A DNA stretch of 64,000 bases, taken from the NCBI GenBank assembly GCA_050084985.1, contig JBITNC010000001.1, positions 66,526,001 to 66,590,000 of the forward strand, in the 5' to 3' direction. A program made the translations under genes and the position numbers. The stretch comes from Nageia nagi (Eukaryota > Pinophyta). Shown here in pieces: positions 34,859 through 47,917 of this stretch. Positions within the stretch are counted from its first letter, which is position 1; each line of letters opens with the position of its first letter. Under the pieces are notes generated by a model. The model made no database searches. It was not told the origin of the DNA and was given only the letters and a program-made list of their open reading frames with translations.

Positions 34859-35514
34859 ATCAAATTGTAACTTCATGGATTCCATCCAACAAGAATTAAG
34901 AGAAGCTTCCTTAGAGTTTGAAAGTTAATCTTCTCAACATCTCTCTCTCTTTTGAAGCTTTTTTTATTTTCTAATTTTACCTCTTCTTTGCTAACATTTT
35001 TACACATAAGCTTTGTTTTTGTATAAATAAATTTATGTTTGATAGCTTATTGTGTAGAAAAACTAAAAAATATGGAGTAATTTTTCCTTTCTTACTCACA
35101 TTTTAGCTTTTTTTTCTTTGGCAATAGGAATTTTTTTAAGGAAATTATTATTTTTTGTTAAAATATATATATTACTCTAACTTTGTTAACAAATTGGAGT
35201 ACCCATTAAGTTTTTGTAAAAAATATTTATATTTCCTTAAAAATTACTAATTAAATCATTTTTTGTAAATAAAAAATGGGTTTACAATAATTTTATTTTT
35301 TACAAAAAGAGCAAAATTGAATATTTTCCATTAGAGCTTCATCATGAAGCTCAAATCTCCAAGTTTCCATTTACTTGTAAAAAGGGCTAAAATTTGCTTG
35401 CAATAACTTCTTTAACTACTTGCTCATTATTCTGTAAGAATTCATGTTCATAATTTTGAATGTAAAAGCAAAAAAAAAATTAATATTAAAATAGATTTTA
35501 ATATTAAAATATTA

Positions 35515-35895
35515 TGGGGGGAGGGTTTGCAGTTATGGCCCTTACTCTTAGCACTAGCAGGATACAAACCCCTTGGAGGTGGGTACATTTCCATTATGGG
35601 CATGTGATCCTTATAGGGGGTGGAGCATGAGCATGACCCCCTCCATAGGGGATGGCATGCAACCTTTGGCCTAACCCACATAGCCCCTACGAGGCACAAT
35701 GCCCCTTAGGGATGGCATGCAATCCTTGTTAGGCATGGCCCCCACATAGGGGGTGGTGCATAGCCCCTACAATCATAATCCCCCTTTGGGCCAAGTATGC
35801 TACCCAATGGGTGTGACTGTACTCTTTGGAATGGGCTCATGGCCCCCCTTGGGGGTGGCACGTGGTGGGTGCGACCCCCCCTCTAGTTTGGATGC
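35515..35895. repeat. GC-rich degenerate repeat block in leader C
   Basis: A 380-bp island rich in G and C runs. Irregular repeats of GATGGCATGCAA, CATAGCCCCTAC and short complementary pairs such as CCCCC with GGGGG could fold into hairpins. Copies of ATGGCATGCAACCTTTG and ATGGCATGCAATCCTTG are about 60 bp apart. It is unlike the AT-rich DNA on both sides. Confidence 0.7.
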
Positions 35896-35999
35896 AATCC
35901 TAAAAAAATACTTTTATTATTATTATTATTATATATCTTTACTATTAATTTATTAATCATATATATGTATATATTAACTAATATGATTTATTTTTTATT

Positions 36000-36027
36000 T
36001 AATATTGTTTAATATTAAACAATATTA
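36000..36027. repeat. 28-bp perfect palindrome
   Basis: Each half is TAATATTGTTTAAT and its exact complement follows without a spacer. It lies in the AT-rich part of leader C. It may be a replication-slippage product or a cruciform site; no function can be assigned. Confidence 0.85.
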
Positions 36028-37125
36028 CTTAACATATTATTTAATACTAACATTTGATAAATACTATTTTTTAAAGGAAAATAGGAAGAATTATTCTCTT
36101 TTAAAATGAGGGAGTGAAACTTCTTTACCTAATTTTATCCTTTAAGATGAATAGTTAAATTTTGTTAAAATAGTCCTTTTTTGTTCTCTTGCTTATCTTA
36201 ACAACTTATCTTTTTTCTCTTAACTAAATTTATCTTAAAAATGTAATAGGATCTTTTGAAATGTCTTATAAGCATGGGAAAATAAACCTTATTGCAAGAA
36301 TAAAGGTAATAAAAAGGGAGAAAGATCACCTTTGGAAGGAAGCCATGAGGAGAAAAAGGAGAGCAAAACTTAATAAGTGAGAGATATTTAAGAAATAATA
36401 GCCTAAAATTATTTATTATTCTAAGCAATTTGAGAACTTCATAACCTTGTTTGCTCAAAGTGTTATAAGTGATTGGATGGCATGATGAGCTTTCCTTAGC
36501 GAGCAACATACAAGATTATTTTTTTATTTCTTTGCTAAGTCTCTTGTGCTAGATAAAAAAGAGCAAGATTTAAAAATTTCCCAAAGCTCTTAGAGTATTT
36601 TGTAAGTAACCACTAACCCTAAGGAAACTACTAACTTATATTGTGTGGTTTCTTTCCTTAATTGTTAAAACAATTTGATAAAATGCTCAAGTCATTACAA
36701 CTAAGTCCAAAAAATTAAAAAGGTGCACTAACCTATATTTGATAAAAAAAAACTTACCAAATGTAGTTTAGAATTTAATAACCTACAATTTTTTGGTTTT
36801 TAAATTTTAGTCAATACAGAATAGGTTGCACTAATAATTGCAATCTATGATTTACATAACTTACAAATCTTCATAATTAACTTACATTTTGCAAAAGCTA
36901 TAATTTACCCATTCTACAATTTGCAACATTGACTTACAATTGATACAGACACTTTACAATTGCAAAAATGTTGGTTTATAATTGAATAATTTGCTTAACA
37001 ATTGGACAATTTGCATACTCATAAATTACAATTATTATTTGCACTTACAATTGGTAATGTAGATTACAATATCACTTTAAAAAAAAAATTACCTTAATCT
37101 AAAAACCTTCTTTCTTGTAGGAAAA

Positions 37126-39178
37126 ATAGAACCTATATTTACTCCAAAGTACATTCTTGAAGGCTCCAACTTTAAAATTTGGGAATCAAGAATGAAGGTG
37201 GAGCTTCAAACATGAAAGCTTTGACAAATTGTAAATGGGAAAGTTGTTCCACCTCAAGGAATTAGGGCACTTGAAATCTACATCAAAAAAATGAATAATC
37301 TAATTCTATGATCTTTCATGCAATTTATGATAATATTCTTCTTATGATAACAAGCTCCTCTACTACCAAATAAGCTTGACATTGCCTCAAAAAAATCTAT
37401 CTTGGATTCAAATTTTCATGGAGGTTCACTATCCTTAAAAAACTCTTTAAAATCCTTTCATACAAGTTTTATCACTTTGTGACTATCATTGAAATAAGAC
37501 TTAATGATGAGGAAGAAACCTTCTCCTTAGAGAACCTTTTAAGGCTTCTCTTAAATCATGAAGAAACCCTCAATAAAAAAATGAAAATAAAATCTTCAAA
37601 AGAGAAAAACTTGGCTTTGGGAACAATCAAGACTCATTTAAAAAGGAAGTACAAAAATTAAAAAGAAGAATTCTAATGCTCCTTTCAATAAAAATGAAAA
37701 TAAAAATGGAAACACACAAAATGAAGTTAAAAACAAAATAAAAATCTCCAAAGCCAAGGGAAAATTTGATGGGAATTGTAATCATTGAGATATTTTTGTC
37801 ATAAATAGATCTCTTACATAAAAAATAAAAATAAAAAAGAAGAAAAAGACAAAGTAAAAGGTAACAAATCCAAGGGAATGAATAATAATAAAATTAATTT
37901 TATTTGTTCTCTATACTTCATGTTTCATTCCTACTCAAATGATTAGATTGTTGATTCAGGTTTCACAAATTATATGTATTTTGAGAAAGATAAGTTTGAG
38001 ACTTTTCATAAACATAAAAAGGATTCAATGGTTATTGAAGATAATTCAATGCTTAAAATCCATGGGATTGGAAGTGTTGTGATAAATGATAAATTGGTAA
38101 AAAAGTGTTCTCTATAATTTTAAATTAAGAATGAACATCTTATTTTTCTTCAAGTTACAAAGAAATAATTACTCCTTTGAGTTCACTTCAAACTCTTAGA
38201 GAATAAAGAAGGTTCTAGCCACTTTAATAAAAGGGTAAATTAAGAATGATCTTTACATAGTTGATGTGGATCCCTCTAAAATATTTTTAGCTATAAATAT
38301 TTATCCTAAGGATAGCATTTGGCATCAAAGATTAGGACACATCAATTATAGGAACATTCAACTTATGAAGAATCAAAATCGTGCATAAGGATTGTCAAAA
38401 TCTCACCTACTATTGGACTATATGAAAGTTGCATCTTAGGAAATATGCAAAGGCAAAAATTTGAGAAGGATGAATCCATAAGGGAAACTCAAGTCCTCCA
38501 ATTGATACATTTTGATTTAATGGGTCCAACTCAATCTAAGTCACTTTGAGGTGCATCTTATGTTCTTACCTTCATAGATGATTATAGTATAATGATCTTT
38601 GGATACTACTCAAGCATAAAGATCAAACCTTTAAGATGTTTAAATAATTCAAAAACTTTGTTTAAAATCAAACAAATATAACTATCAAAATGTTAATATC
38701 AAATAATAGGATGATTACATTAGTAATGAATTCAATAAATTTTATGAAAGGCATGAAATTGAAAGTCAATTCTCAATTCTTTATATTCCATAACAAAAAG
38801 GAGTTATAGAAAAGAAGAATACAACTATATTAGAAATGACTATATACATGTTAGGTAATCTTCCTAAATTTTTATGAGAAGTTATGAGCACTTCTATCAA
38901 CACCTTGAATAGGTGTCCAACCAAGACTGTCGAAGGCAAAACTCCTTATGAAGCATGGACAAGAAAGAAACATAATATTTATCATCTAAGGGTTTTTGTT
39001 TATAACTATTTTATTACATATTTTGAGAAAAAAATGACAAAGTTAGATGATAAATAAAAAAGTGCATCTTTGTGGGCTATGATAACCAACATAGAGGCTA
39101 TAGACTCTAGTCTCCTTCTAAAAATAATCTTTATTTCAAGGGATGTTAAGTTCATTTAAAATCCTAATGATTCCTCTT
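37126..39178 (+). pseudogene. Degenerate gag and front part of pol, element C
   Basis: The gag start codon is changed to ATA at 37126; the following IEPIFTPKYILEGSNFKIWE aligns with the gag starts of A, E and F. Gag continues in broken frames, with ETRLNDEEE-like and LSLENLLRLLLNHEET-like parts at 37479-37661. Protease and linker: VIEDNSMLKIHGIGSVVIN (near 38030). GAG-pre-integrase: WHQRLGHINYRNI (near 38320). Integrase remnants lie at 38490-39090, including NRCPTKTVEGKTPYEAWTRK (near 38905). The coding sequence breaks at 39178 in the segment after integrase, where element B is inserted, and continues at 47918. Confidence 0.86.
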
Positions 39179-39672
39179 TGTTGGAATGTATAATGCATTA
39201 TTGTAAAGGTTTGTATTAAATCTTCTATGTAAGTTCACTAATACTTAAGGGTATAATTTGATACCTTAAGTATTTAAGTGAATATGATAATGTAACTTAT
39301 CCTACATTCCATGTCATGAGCATGCCCCTTGGGTAAAAGGATGTGCATGTCATGCTTTTGTACATTGGATAAAAGGGTGATCCAAAGAGGGATTTTGGCC
39401 TATAAATGGAAGGCTCCCTCTTTGTCATCACACACCAATTGTGGAGTAAAGTTATGCTATAGGATAGAAGTATAGGAGTTGAGATTAGGAGGATTGTAAG
39501 AGAGTTGTATTTATGATTGAAATAAATATCTAGTTAGTGGATGTACTACTAGTTGGAGGAACCATGTGCATCTTATGTTGTGAGATTGCTTTGTGATTTT
39601 GTTAGATGTAATTGTGAGCTTTCATGTGATCTTGGTTGATTAAGAATTATCTTGTTAGTGTTAGTTCCTTCA
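39179..39672 (+). repeat. 5' LTR of element B
   Basis: Starts TGTTGGAATGTATAATGC and ends TTAGTTCCTTCA. TATAAAT lies at 39401-39407, and a GGATGTACTACTAGTTGGAG block is followed by GAACCA near 39560. Confidence 0.95.
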
Positions 39673-39675
39673 AAT

Positions 39676-39687
39676 TGGTATCAAAGC
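39676..39687 (+). promoter_or_regulatory. Primer binding site of element B
   Basis: TGGTATCAAAGC, three bases after the LTR; tRNA-Met type with one mismatch. Confidence 0.88.
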
Positions 39688-42668
39688 ACCTTGGAGGTTC
39701 CTCTCTACATCCTTAGTGTTGAGGCTCTTCTTCAATAACTTGGAGGTCCTCATTTTTTATCCTTCATTCTATTGTGAGGTAAAAGTTCTTCAAAGGTATA
39801 ATATTCCTCTTCTCTTTATCTTGGATTACTAACATATGTTGTGTTATGTCAATCCTTTTTTATTACAAAATTTGCTTAAAGTAGCAATATATTTTGATGC
39901 GTTTTTTTAATACTAACATGTCTCATTGTTAGTTGCAATTTTTTAAATTGCCTATTATATTGCTATAATTTTGCATTTCCTTATTTTTTTGAAGGTTTTA
40001 TTATGTATATCAAAATTTTGAGTAAACATATTCCTTCAAAAATCATATGCAAAATTTCAATGAAAGTTTATATATTACTTTTTTTAAATAGTTGTGCCTA
40101 CCTTAGTTCTTTTATCAAAATAGTTGTATTCTACAAATCTTTTCTTCAACACTATTTTGATACTAACAATATGAAAGTAATTATTTTTTACTACATTTTT
40201 TTTTGGGTTTGCATTTTAATTAAAAAAAATAAGAGAGACCATTTTTTAATGAATCTTTTTTCTAAATCATTTTTTATATGATAATAGATCTTTTTTTTTA
40301 TTAAAAAATAATAAAAAACGGGATGTAGGGGCCTCTATTTCAATTTTTTTAAACAATAACTTTTTAAACAAAAAAGGGATAGGTTGACCACTAGTCAAAA
40401 TACCATCACCTCCCTCTTGCAACCAAAGTGTAATCGCCCCTCGTACCTATAATCTGAATCTCCAAAACATGAACCTTTATGTGTGTTCTGTAGGGATTCA
40501 TTAAAAAAATGTGTCATTGGTTTTCACTTGATAAGATACAATCCTCTACCTCTCAGACATATGCACTTGATAATATTAACATCCTCCCTCCTCCATGCTA
40601 CACCTATCATAGTCTCATTAATGCACTCCTTGTACAACACCTTATAGGCTACCAAGGACTTCCTCTCAAGCCCTTGCAGCTCACCCTCATATCATATCCC
40701 TCCACTTCACCTTCAAATCGATCGATTCCTATATGTGAATTCTTGCATGACCTTGTGGCCTCTTTTACCTTATCAAACCCTACAGCCTATCTCCATTGAG
40801 GTCTATTTTTTTTACTACTCTTCCTCTTGCCACCTCCTCATGACCTCCTTTACCCCGCCATGGCCTCTCTCACCTCTGCATGGCTGCTCTCCCATGTGTA
40901 GTCCAAAATCCTTCTCCTTGCCAAATTTTACCACCTATACACATTGTATAAGGTTTGGAAAAATTTGTTGGACCAAAACTTGCCCCACTTGATGTGTATC
41001 CATCCAGCACTCTTTAAAACATCAATGTTTTTCCTTCATCACTCAAACAAAACAAGGTAGCTCAACATTTAATCTCATTCATCATGGTTTGAAATGTATG
41101 TCATAATCTTTTTTAATGAGCCTATCTTAGCATGGGGTAAAAGCAATTTCTTACATAGAGTGTAGATCTCCACTCTTCATTTAATTCTTGGATGAATGAT
41201 AGGTAGTTCATGATGAATTTTTGAAAGTATATTTAAATTTAGCCTTAAAGAAGGAATTTTATAAGACTAATTTTTTTTCCCTTTAAATTCCTATTACCTA
41301 AATATTTTTTAAGGGGAAGGTACTTTCTTAAATTTTTTATTTTCCTTAGCTAAATTTCTAAACTTGCATACTATTTAAGTACTTATTAAAGGTATAATGT
41401 TGCTTTAAGATCTCTTTTTTAAGTAACAAGGGGGGGGGGGTGGATTTATGATATTTTTTACTTAAAATTCTATATCTTTGAATTTTTTTTTTTACATATA
41501 ATGCATGTTTATTAGAAATTGTTTATGCTCATGCATATAATGCATGTTTATGCTTTTTTAAAGCATTTACCTTTTGTACAATGATATAAGTGGACATATG
41601 CAAACATGATATGTCTATTGCTTAAGTTAATAATGCATGTTTAGGTCTTAAAATTTTAAGTTAATGATACATGCTTAGGACTTATGTTTTTAAGTTAATG
41701 ATGCATATGACTTAAAATCCTCAAAATGCATGCTTCCTACTTATTAAGTACTTATCCTTTATGAAAAGTTAATTTATAAAAATTATGGAATTAATGCATG
41801 CTTATGCTTAAGTTTTTTTTTTTTTGCAAAGATAACTTGTGCAAATTTATGGACCTATGTAAAGACATCCTTTAGGGGTTAGTAAACAAAACCCATTGGA
41901 ATCTTAGGTTCCAAGTTATGAATGGATGATGTTTTTACTTATGTTCTTTTACTTCATGTTTCGCACTTTGATTTATTTTCTTATGCAACCAAAAATATAA
42001 ATATTGAAATGAGCAAACTTCTAAACTTAACACATCTACATGTACATTCCATAGCATGACTTGTTTGGGGAGCCATGAGGTGAGGATAGGCAGGTTGGAG
42101 CCTTTAAGTTCAATGATCTAAATGGTAAAAATTTTATACTTCTTAATTACCCCTAAGTCCACTATTGATCTATACATAACTCTATTAGGTGGATAGGTAT
42201 GTGTGTAGTGATACCACATATTAATATGTCTATTCAAAGATTATCTTGATAACCTAGGAGGACAATTTGAAACCTAATCAAGATTAATAATTTGGTTGAT
42301 CCAATAAATGTTGAAACCTTAGAAAATAGCTAGTACTTCTCCTTCTGAGAGTATATTACTATCCAAAGGGAACTAGTTGAGGATTCGTAGGACCTGGGCT
42401 CCTCTTATGTAAGCATTTAGGTGAAAGCTTAATTTTAGAAAAGCAAAAAAGCCTCAACAATATCACTCTACATATATGGTGCTTGAGATGAGAAATGTAT
42501 TTGGGTACATGGGTTATTCTTTGAATTGTAAAATATTTGTACTTGTGAATAAAACCAACCATGTATTTAATGTTAAATGTAACATGTATTATTTATTTGG
42601 TTAGAATTTAATATTTAATGTTGTTTATTGAAACCACATGCTTATTATTTCACATTCTTATTTATCAA
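39688..42668 (+). other. Leader of element B, with intron donor
   Basis: The first exon-like segment ends CAAAG at 39795 and is followed by GTATAAT (39796), a good plant donor. The acceptor expected just before 42669 has decayed (compare TTTTGTAG in A). Contents: a T-rich part, a C-rich block (40420-41000), a run of eleven G (41430-41440) and a degenerate repeat around AATGCATGCTTA (41497-41815). The part from about 41840 aligns with leader E from about 55050. ORFs at 40003-40281, 40509-40799 and 40735-40992 lack domains. Confidence 0.65.
41497..41815. repeat. Degenerate TGCATG-rich repeat in leader B
   Basis: Five or more imperfect units around ATAATGCATGTTTATGCTTA with variable spacers. 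The matching stretch in E is 54800-55015. Confidence 0.6.
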
Positions 42669-45600
42669 TTGGAAGAATCTTTTTTACCCAAACACATTCT
42701 TGATGGTTCCAACTATGGGATTTGGGAACTACAGATGAGAGCTAAATTGCAAGAAAGAAAGCTTTGGAAAATAATGAATGAGAACCTTGTAACTCCTATA
42801 GATGAGAAGGCATTAGAGGCTTACAACATAAAGAATGAGTTGGAAACCTCCATGATTTATCATGCAATTTTAGATGATATGCTCCTGATGATTTCCTCTT
42901 TAACCTCGATAAAGGAAGCATGAGATAAGCTTGACCAAATCTACCTTGGTTCAAACTTTTTAAGAAGATTTATCATTATTTAAAAGTTGCTTCAATATTG
43001 TCAAGAGGAAGATGAAAATGTGGCTATCTACTTGAATAAAATCATTGACCTAAGTTCCCAACTTGTTGCTTGTGGATGCAATTGGATCAATGATGAGTTC
43101 ATGGTCTTCATCATTATTCAAAGCCTTTCTTTAAAGTTTGAAAAATTTGTAAAAATTATGGAAACAAGGCTTGATGATGATGAAGAAGTATTCTCCTTTA
43201 ATAACCTTTCAAGGCACCTATTGAAGCATGAGGAAACCCTTAACAATAAGGTATTGGTTTCTTCTCCTAAGGATAATAACATTGCTCTTGGAGCAATGAA
43301 AACTTCTTTTAAGAAGTTCAACCATAAAAGGAAACCTTATCCTTATTCCTCCAAAAGGTTTGAGAAAAGAGGCAATGGCTACAATAGTAGCAAGAACAAC
43401 AAAAATAATAACCATAACAACATGAATAATAGCAACAACAATCATTTCAAGTAAAGAGATAGAAAAGGTAAAGCAAACACTCCTTATCCTAAGGAAAAGT
43501 TTGATAGAAATTATAACTATTATGGCATTAAAGGTTACAAATAAGTTTATTGCTACAAAAAAAAAGAGAAAAAGAACAAAAGTAATGAAAATGTAAATAA
43601 ATACAAAGAAAAGAAGAATATTCATGTTGGTTTTGCTACGATGGCTCTACTCCATGTCTTGCTCTTTTTTATCTAAATGGATTGTTGATTTTGGTTGCAC
43701 TAATCACCTATGCTTTGAAAAAGAAAAGTTTAAGAACTTTCACAAGTATAAAAAAGATACGGTTGTGATAAGTGATAACTCTACCCTTGAAGTCCAAGGA
43801 ATTGGGAGTGTGCTAATTCATGAAAAGGTTCTTGAAAATGTTCTCTATGTTTCTAAGTTAAGGATGAACCTTCTCTCCATGATCCAAGTTGCTAGAAAAA
43901 GGTACTCATTTGAGTTCAACTCTCAATATTGGTGCATTAATAAAGGACTTACCACTTTGGTTAAAGGATCTGTGAAAGAGAATCTCTAAATTATGGATCA
44001 AGTTCTATCAAAAATATATTTTTCTTCTAGTGTGTGTTCTAAAGGCAATCTTTGGCACCATCATTTAGGGCATCTTAACCATAAGAGTATTCAAGTCATA
44101 AAAGTTCAAGAACTTATAGAAGGTTTGCCTTTAATTTCTTCTTCAGTTGGTCTATGTAAGAAGTGCATTCTTAGTAAGATGTATAGATAAAAGTTTGAAA
44201 AAAATAAGGCAACAAGAGCATCTCAACCTTTTCAACTTATGCATTTAGATTTAACGGGTCTATTTCATACTAAGTCACTTGGAGAAGCATATTACATCTT
44301 GACTTTCATTAATGACTTTAGTAGGATGACCTTTGGGTATCTACTTGAGCACAAGGATCAAAGTTTTGAGAGTTTTAAAATTTTTAAGGCCTTTGTTGAG
44401 AATCAAACTAATCTTAAAATCAAGATGTTGAGATTAGATAATGGGGAATAATATAATATCAATGAGTTTAATGACTATTATGCTAACTATAGAATCAAGT
44501 GGCATTTTACAATTCCATACACTCCTCAATAGAATGGTATTGCTGAAAGGAAAAATAAAATAATTATGGAGATGGCTAGATGCATTTTGGGTAATCTTCC
44601 TAAATTCTTGTGGGGTGAAGCTATGAGCATTGCTATTTACACCTTGAATAGGTGTCCTACAAAAGCTATTCAAAGTAAAACTCCTTTTGAGGTATGGTCA
44701 GGAAGAAAACTTAACATTTCTCACCTTAGGGTGTTTGGTTGTGAAGCATTCTACTATATTGTTTCTGAGAAAAGAAAGAAGTTGGACATAAGAGTTGAAA
44801 AATGCATCTTTATGGGGTTATGATAATCAACATAGAGGCTACAAGTTCTACTCTCTAACCTATAAAGCAGTATTTATTTCAAGGGATATAAAATTCAATG
44901 AACTTCCTGAAGAATCTACTTCTAATGAGGATGTTGATGATCTAGAGAAATCTTTAGTTGCTCCTAGCTAGTTAGATTTTGATCTACACAAGTCATATCA
45001 GGAATAAAACTCTTCAACTCAAAGAGTAACAAAGAGCATGACCTTAAACAAATCTTTAATTACCAAAATTGATAACAAGTATGAGCCCTCAACCTTCAAG
45101 GAAGCTTCTAAGCATGAGTGTCGGATGGAAGCCATGAAAGTGGAGTATGAGGTGCTTATAAAAAATAAAACTTAGGACTTGGTTTCTTATCCTAATGAGA
45201 AGAATGTGATTGGTAATAAGTGAATATACAAGGTCAAGTTTAATTTAGTTGGAGATATTGAGAAATACAAGGCAACGTTAGTAGCTAAAAGTTTTGCTCA
45301 AAAATATGATGTAGATTATGAGGAAACCTTTTCTCCCATAGCAAAGATGCCTACTATGAGAGTTATTCTTTCTCTTTCTATAGCTCAAAGATGGAAAGTT
45401 TTTCAACTTGATGTTAAGAGTGCTTTTCTCAATGGTGAATTAGATGTGGAAATCTTCATGAATCAACTAGAAGGATTTATTCTAGAAGGTAAAGAGTCCT
45501 ATGTGCAAGCTAAAGAAGTCATTGTATAGATTTAAGCAAGCACTTAGAGCCTAGTACAGAAAGATTTTAGGGTACTTCGTAGATATTGGATTCTAAAAGT

Positions 45601-46603
45601 ATTTTTCTAACTCTGATCTATATATGCTCAATTAAGAAAAAGATGTGTTCTTGATTATCCTTTATGTGGATGATCTTTTGATTACTAGGAATAATGATGA
45701 AATCATTCAATAGTGCATATCCAAACTTAAGGTAATGTTTGAAATGATTGATCTTGATCTCTTGCACTACTATCTTGAAATGCAAGTGTATCAATACAAG
45801 GATTGTACTTATCTTAGTTAATTTAAGTATATAGTAAACATCTTACCAAAGTTTGGAATGGAGGAGTGTAGATATATTGCAATTCTAGTCTCTCCTAGAA
45901 TCACTATTTCTCTAAGCTCCAACTCTCAGTTAGCTGATGCTACAACTTATAGGTAATTAATTAATAGTATTTTATATTTGACTATATCTAGGCTAGATAT
46001 TGCCTTTGCAGTGAATCTGATGGCATGATTCATGTAGAAACCTTATGTTGAGCATTTCAATGCTGTTAAACAAATATTAAGGTATGTTGCAGGGACTAAA
46101 AATCTTGCTCTTAAGTATTCTAAGTTTCCCTCATTTGTTCTCTTTGGATTCTCATATTCTGACTATGGAGGAAATAGAGATGATAAGAAGTCAACCTCTA
46201 TGTATGTGTTTAGCATTGGTTTAGGTGCTATCTCTTAGGCTTCCATGAAGCAACCTACTATTTCTCTTTTTACCATAGAAGTTGAATATCATACCATGTC
46301 TATTGTAACTTAGAAAGCCATTTGGCTAAGGCATATTCTAAAAGAAATTAGATATGAGCGAGGTAGCTCATCTTTGATTTCTTTAGATATTTCTTTAGCT
46401 AAGAATCATATGTTCTATTAGAAAATAGAACATGTAGAAATCCATACCCATTTTATTAGAAATAAGGTTCTTGATGGCATCATACACATAGAGTATTGTC
46501 CATCCACTTTGAACTCTGCTAATTTGTTCACCAAGCCCCTTCTAGAAGCTCAATTTTGTAAGCTGAGGGCTGCTATTGGATTGTGAAGTTGCCCTCAAGG
46601 GAG
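42669..46603 (+). pseudogene. Degenerate gag-pol of element B
   Basis: The best preserved gag-pol here. The gag ATG is changed to TTG at 42669. Gag (42669-43454) keeps HILDGSNYGIWELQMRA, NWINDEFMVFIIIQSLSLKF and an Asn-rich tail (43370-43450). The CCHC knuckle has lost its first two Cys (NYNYYGIKGYK). Protease reads WIVDFGCTNHLCF, with DSG changed to DFG (43678). GAG-pre-integrase HHHLGHLNHKS and CKKC are intact (44060-44165). The integrase catalytic residues are visible in MHLDLTG (44239), RLDNGE (44432) and IAERKNK (44540), separated by stops. Reverse transcriptase: QLDVKSAFLNGELDVEIFM (45400) and LYVDDLLITRNN (45660). RNase H runs to about 46330, ending before the internal polypurine tract AAGGGAG (46597). 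Stops often replace Trp or Gln (for example TAG at the PQNG motif, 44530). Confidence 0.92.
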
Positions 46604-47422
46604 ATTGAAATTTGAATTTTTATGTTGAATTCATGTTTGTGATGACAACTTCACCCCTAGAAGGATTTTATGCTTTATAGTGTTGATTTTATTGTACATG
46701 TTCATGGTAAGTTCACTTTGCATGAGGAATTTGTTGTAAAAATTGGCCAATCTAGCACTATTTAGTTATCCATATGTGAGGAACTCTTATGTATCTTTTG
46801 GCACTATTCAGTTATCCATATGTGAGAAAATCATATTTGTATACTCCATTTTTTATCAATATAGCACTATTCAGTTATCCATGTGTGAGGAATTCATATG
46901 TGTCTTTTGGCACTGTTTAGTTATCCATATGTGAGGAACTTATATGTGCTTGCTCCATTTTGTAATGATAATCAACATATGTTTTATGTATAGAAGGTGA
47001 TTATAAGTTTTTGGCATGGCATATTTGTGATGAATTATAGTGCATAATTGATCAGTTCATGATGGCATTTATGTGATTCATCTATCTTTTTTGATATGAA
47101 TATGATGCATCTAATTGATCTTGTTATTTGAGATACTTATGACTTGCAGGTTCCTTTGAGATTGCAGGTTACTTACCTCAGGTATGTAGGCTCTTGGAGA
47201 CTCTTCATGACTTTCAATTGGATGATTACTTCATGTACATTGAAACTAGTTGTGATTAATGATTGTATTTGGTAAAGTATTGAATCTCAAACTAGATCTT
47301 TCTTACTTCACAAATATGTAAAAAGTTCTCATCTCTATTGTATCTCTTTGGAGGAGAACCCTCTTACTTTCTCTTATTCTTCTCTCTTATTCACTTTATC
47401 CCAATATTGCATTAACGGGGAG
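46604..47422 (+). other. 3' untranslated region of element B
   Basis: Runs from the internal polypurine tract to the LTR-adjacent tract AACGGGGAG (47414-47422), which carries one C substitution. It contains the tandem repeat at 46765-46963. No domain-bearing ORF. Confidence 0.75.
46765..46963. repeat. About 104-bp dimeric repeat, two dimers
   Basis: Four GTTATCCATATGTGAGGAAC units alternate between a short type (about 46 bp, ending TTTTGGCACTATTCA) and a long type (about 58 bp, containing CTCCATTTT). Element E has five such dimers at the same place. Confidence 0.85.
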
Positions 47423-47917
47423 TGTTAAAATGTATAATGCATTATTGTAAAGGTTTGTATTAAATCTTATATGTAATTTCACTAATATTTAAGGGTATAA
47501 TTTGATAGCTTAAGTATTTAAGTGAATATGATAATGTAACTTGTCCTACACTCCATGTCATGAGCATGCCCCTTAGGTAAAAGGATGTGCATGTCATGCT
47601 TTTGTATATTGGCTAAAAAGGATATCTAAAGAGAGATTTTGGCCTATAAATAGAAGGCTCCCTCTTTGTGATCAAATTTCAATTTGAGGAGTAAATTTAT
47701 GCTATAGGATAAAAGTGTAGGAGTTGAGATTAGGAGGATTGTAAGAGAGTTGTATTTGTCATTGAAGTAAAGATCTAGTTAGTGGATGTACTCCTAGTTG
47801 GAGGAACCACTTACATCTTGTGTTGTAAGATTGATTTGTGAGTTTGTTAGATGTAATTGTGAGCTTTCATGTGATCTTGGTTGATTAGGAATTATCTTGT
47901 TAGTGTTAATTCCTTCA
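47423..47917 (+). repeat. 3' LTR of element B
   Basis: Starts TGTTAAAATGTATAATGC and ends TTAATTCCTTCA. TATAAATA lies at 47645-47652 and GGAGGAACCACTTACA near 47800. Followed by target copy CTCTT. Confidence 0.95.

Larger units (their letters stand above)
34859..37125 (+). other. Leader of element C, probably intron-containing
   Basis: 2.3 kb between primer site and gag. It ends in CTTCTTTCTTGTAG (37107-37120), a good plant splice acceptor five bases before the gag start. The donor is not evident. The leader holds a GC-rich repeat block (35515-35895) and a 28-bp palindrome (36000-36027). ORFs at 35448-35699, 35753-35956 and 36198-36509 have no domain and are probably chance. Confidence 0.55.
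39179..47917 (+). mobile_element. Element B: full-length Copia retrotransposon nested in element C
   Basis: 8739 bp with LTRs at 39179-39672 and 47423-47917 and perfect 5-bp target copies CTCTT (39174-39178 and 47918-47922). Removing it rejoins the pol sequence of element C. The two LTRs differ at about 40 of 495 positions by eye, roughly 8 percent. Internally: primer site, 3-kb leader with an intron donor, gag-pol with stops, an internal polypurine tract, a 3' untranslated region with a tandem repeat, and an LTR-adjacent polypurine tract. It is the same family and size as element E. Confidence 0.95.

Noticed and set aside
43218-43625. 135-codon minus-strand ORF rich in Ile, Val and Phe
   Set aside because: It is the antisense of the Asn-rich gag tail of element B.
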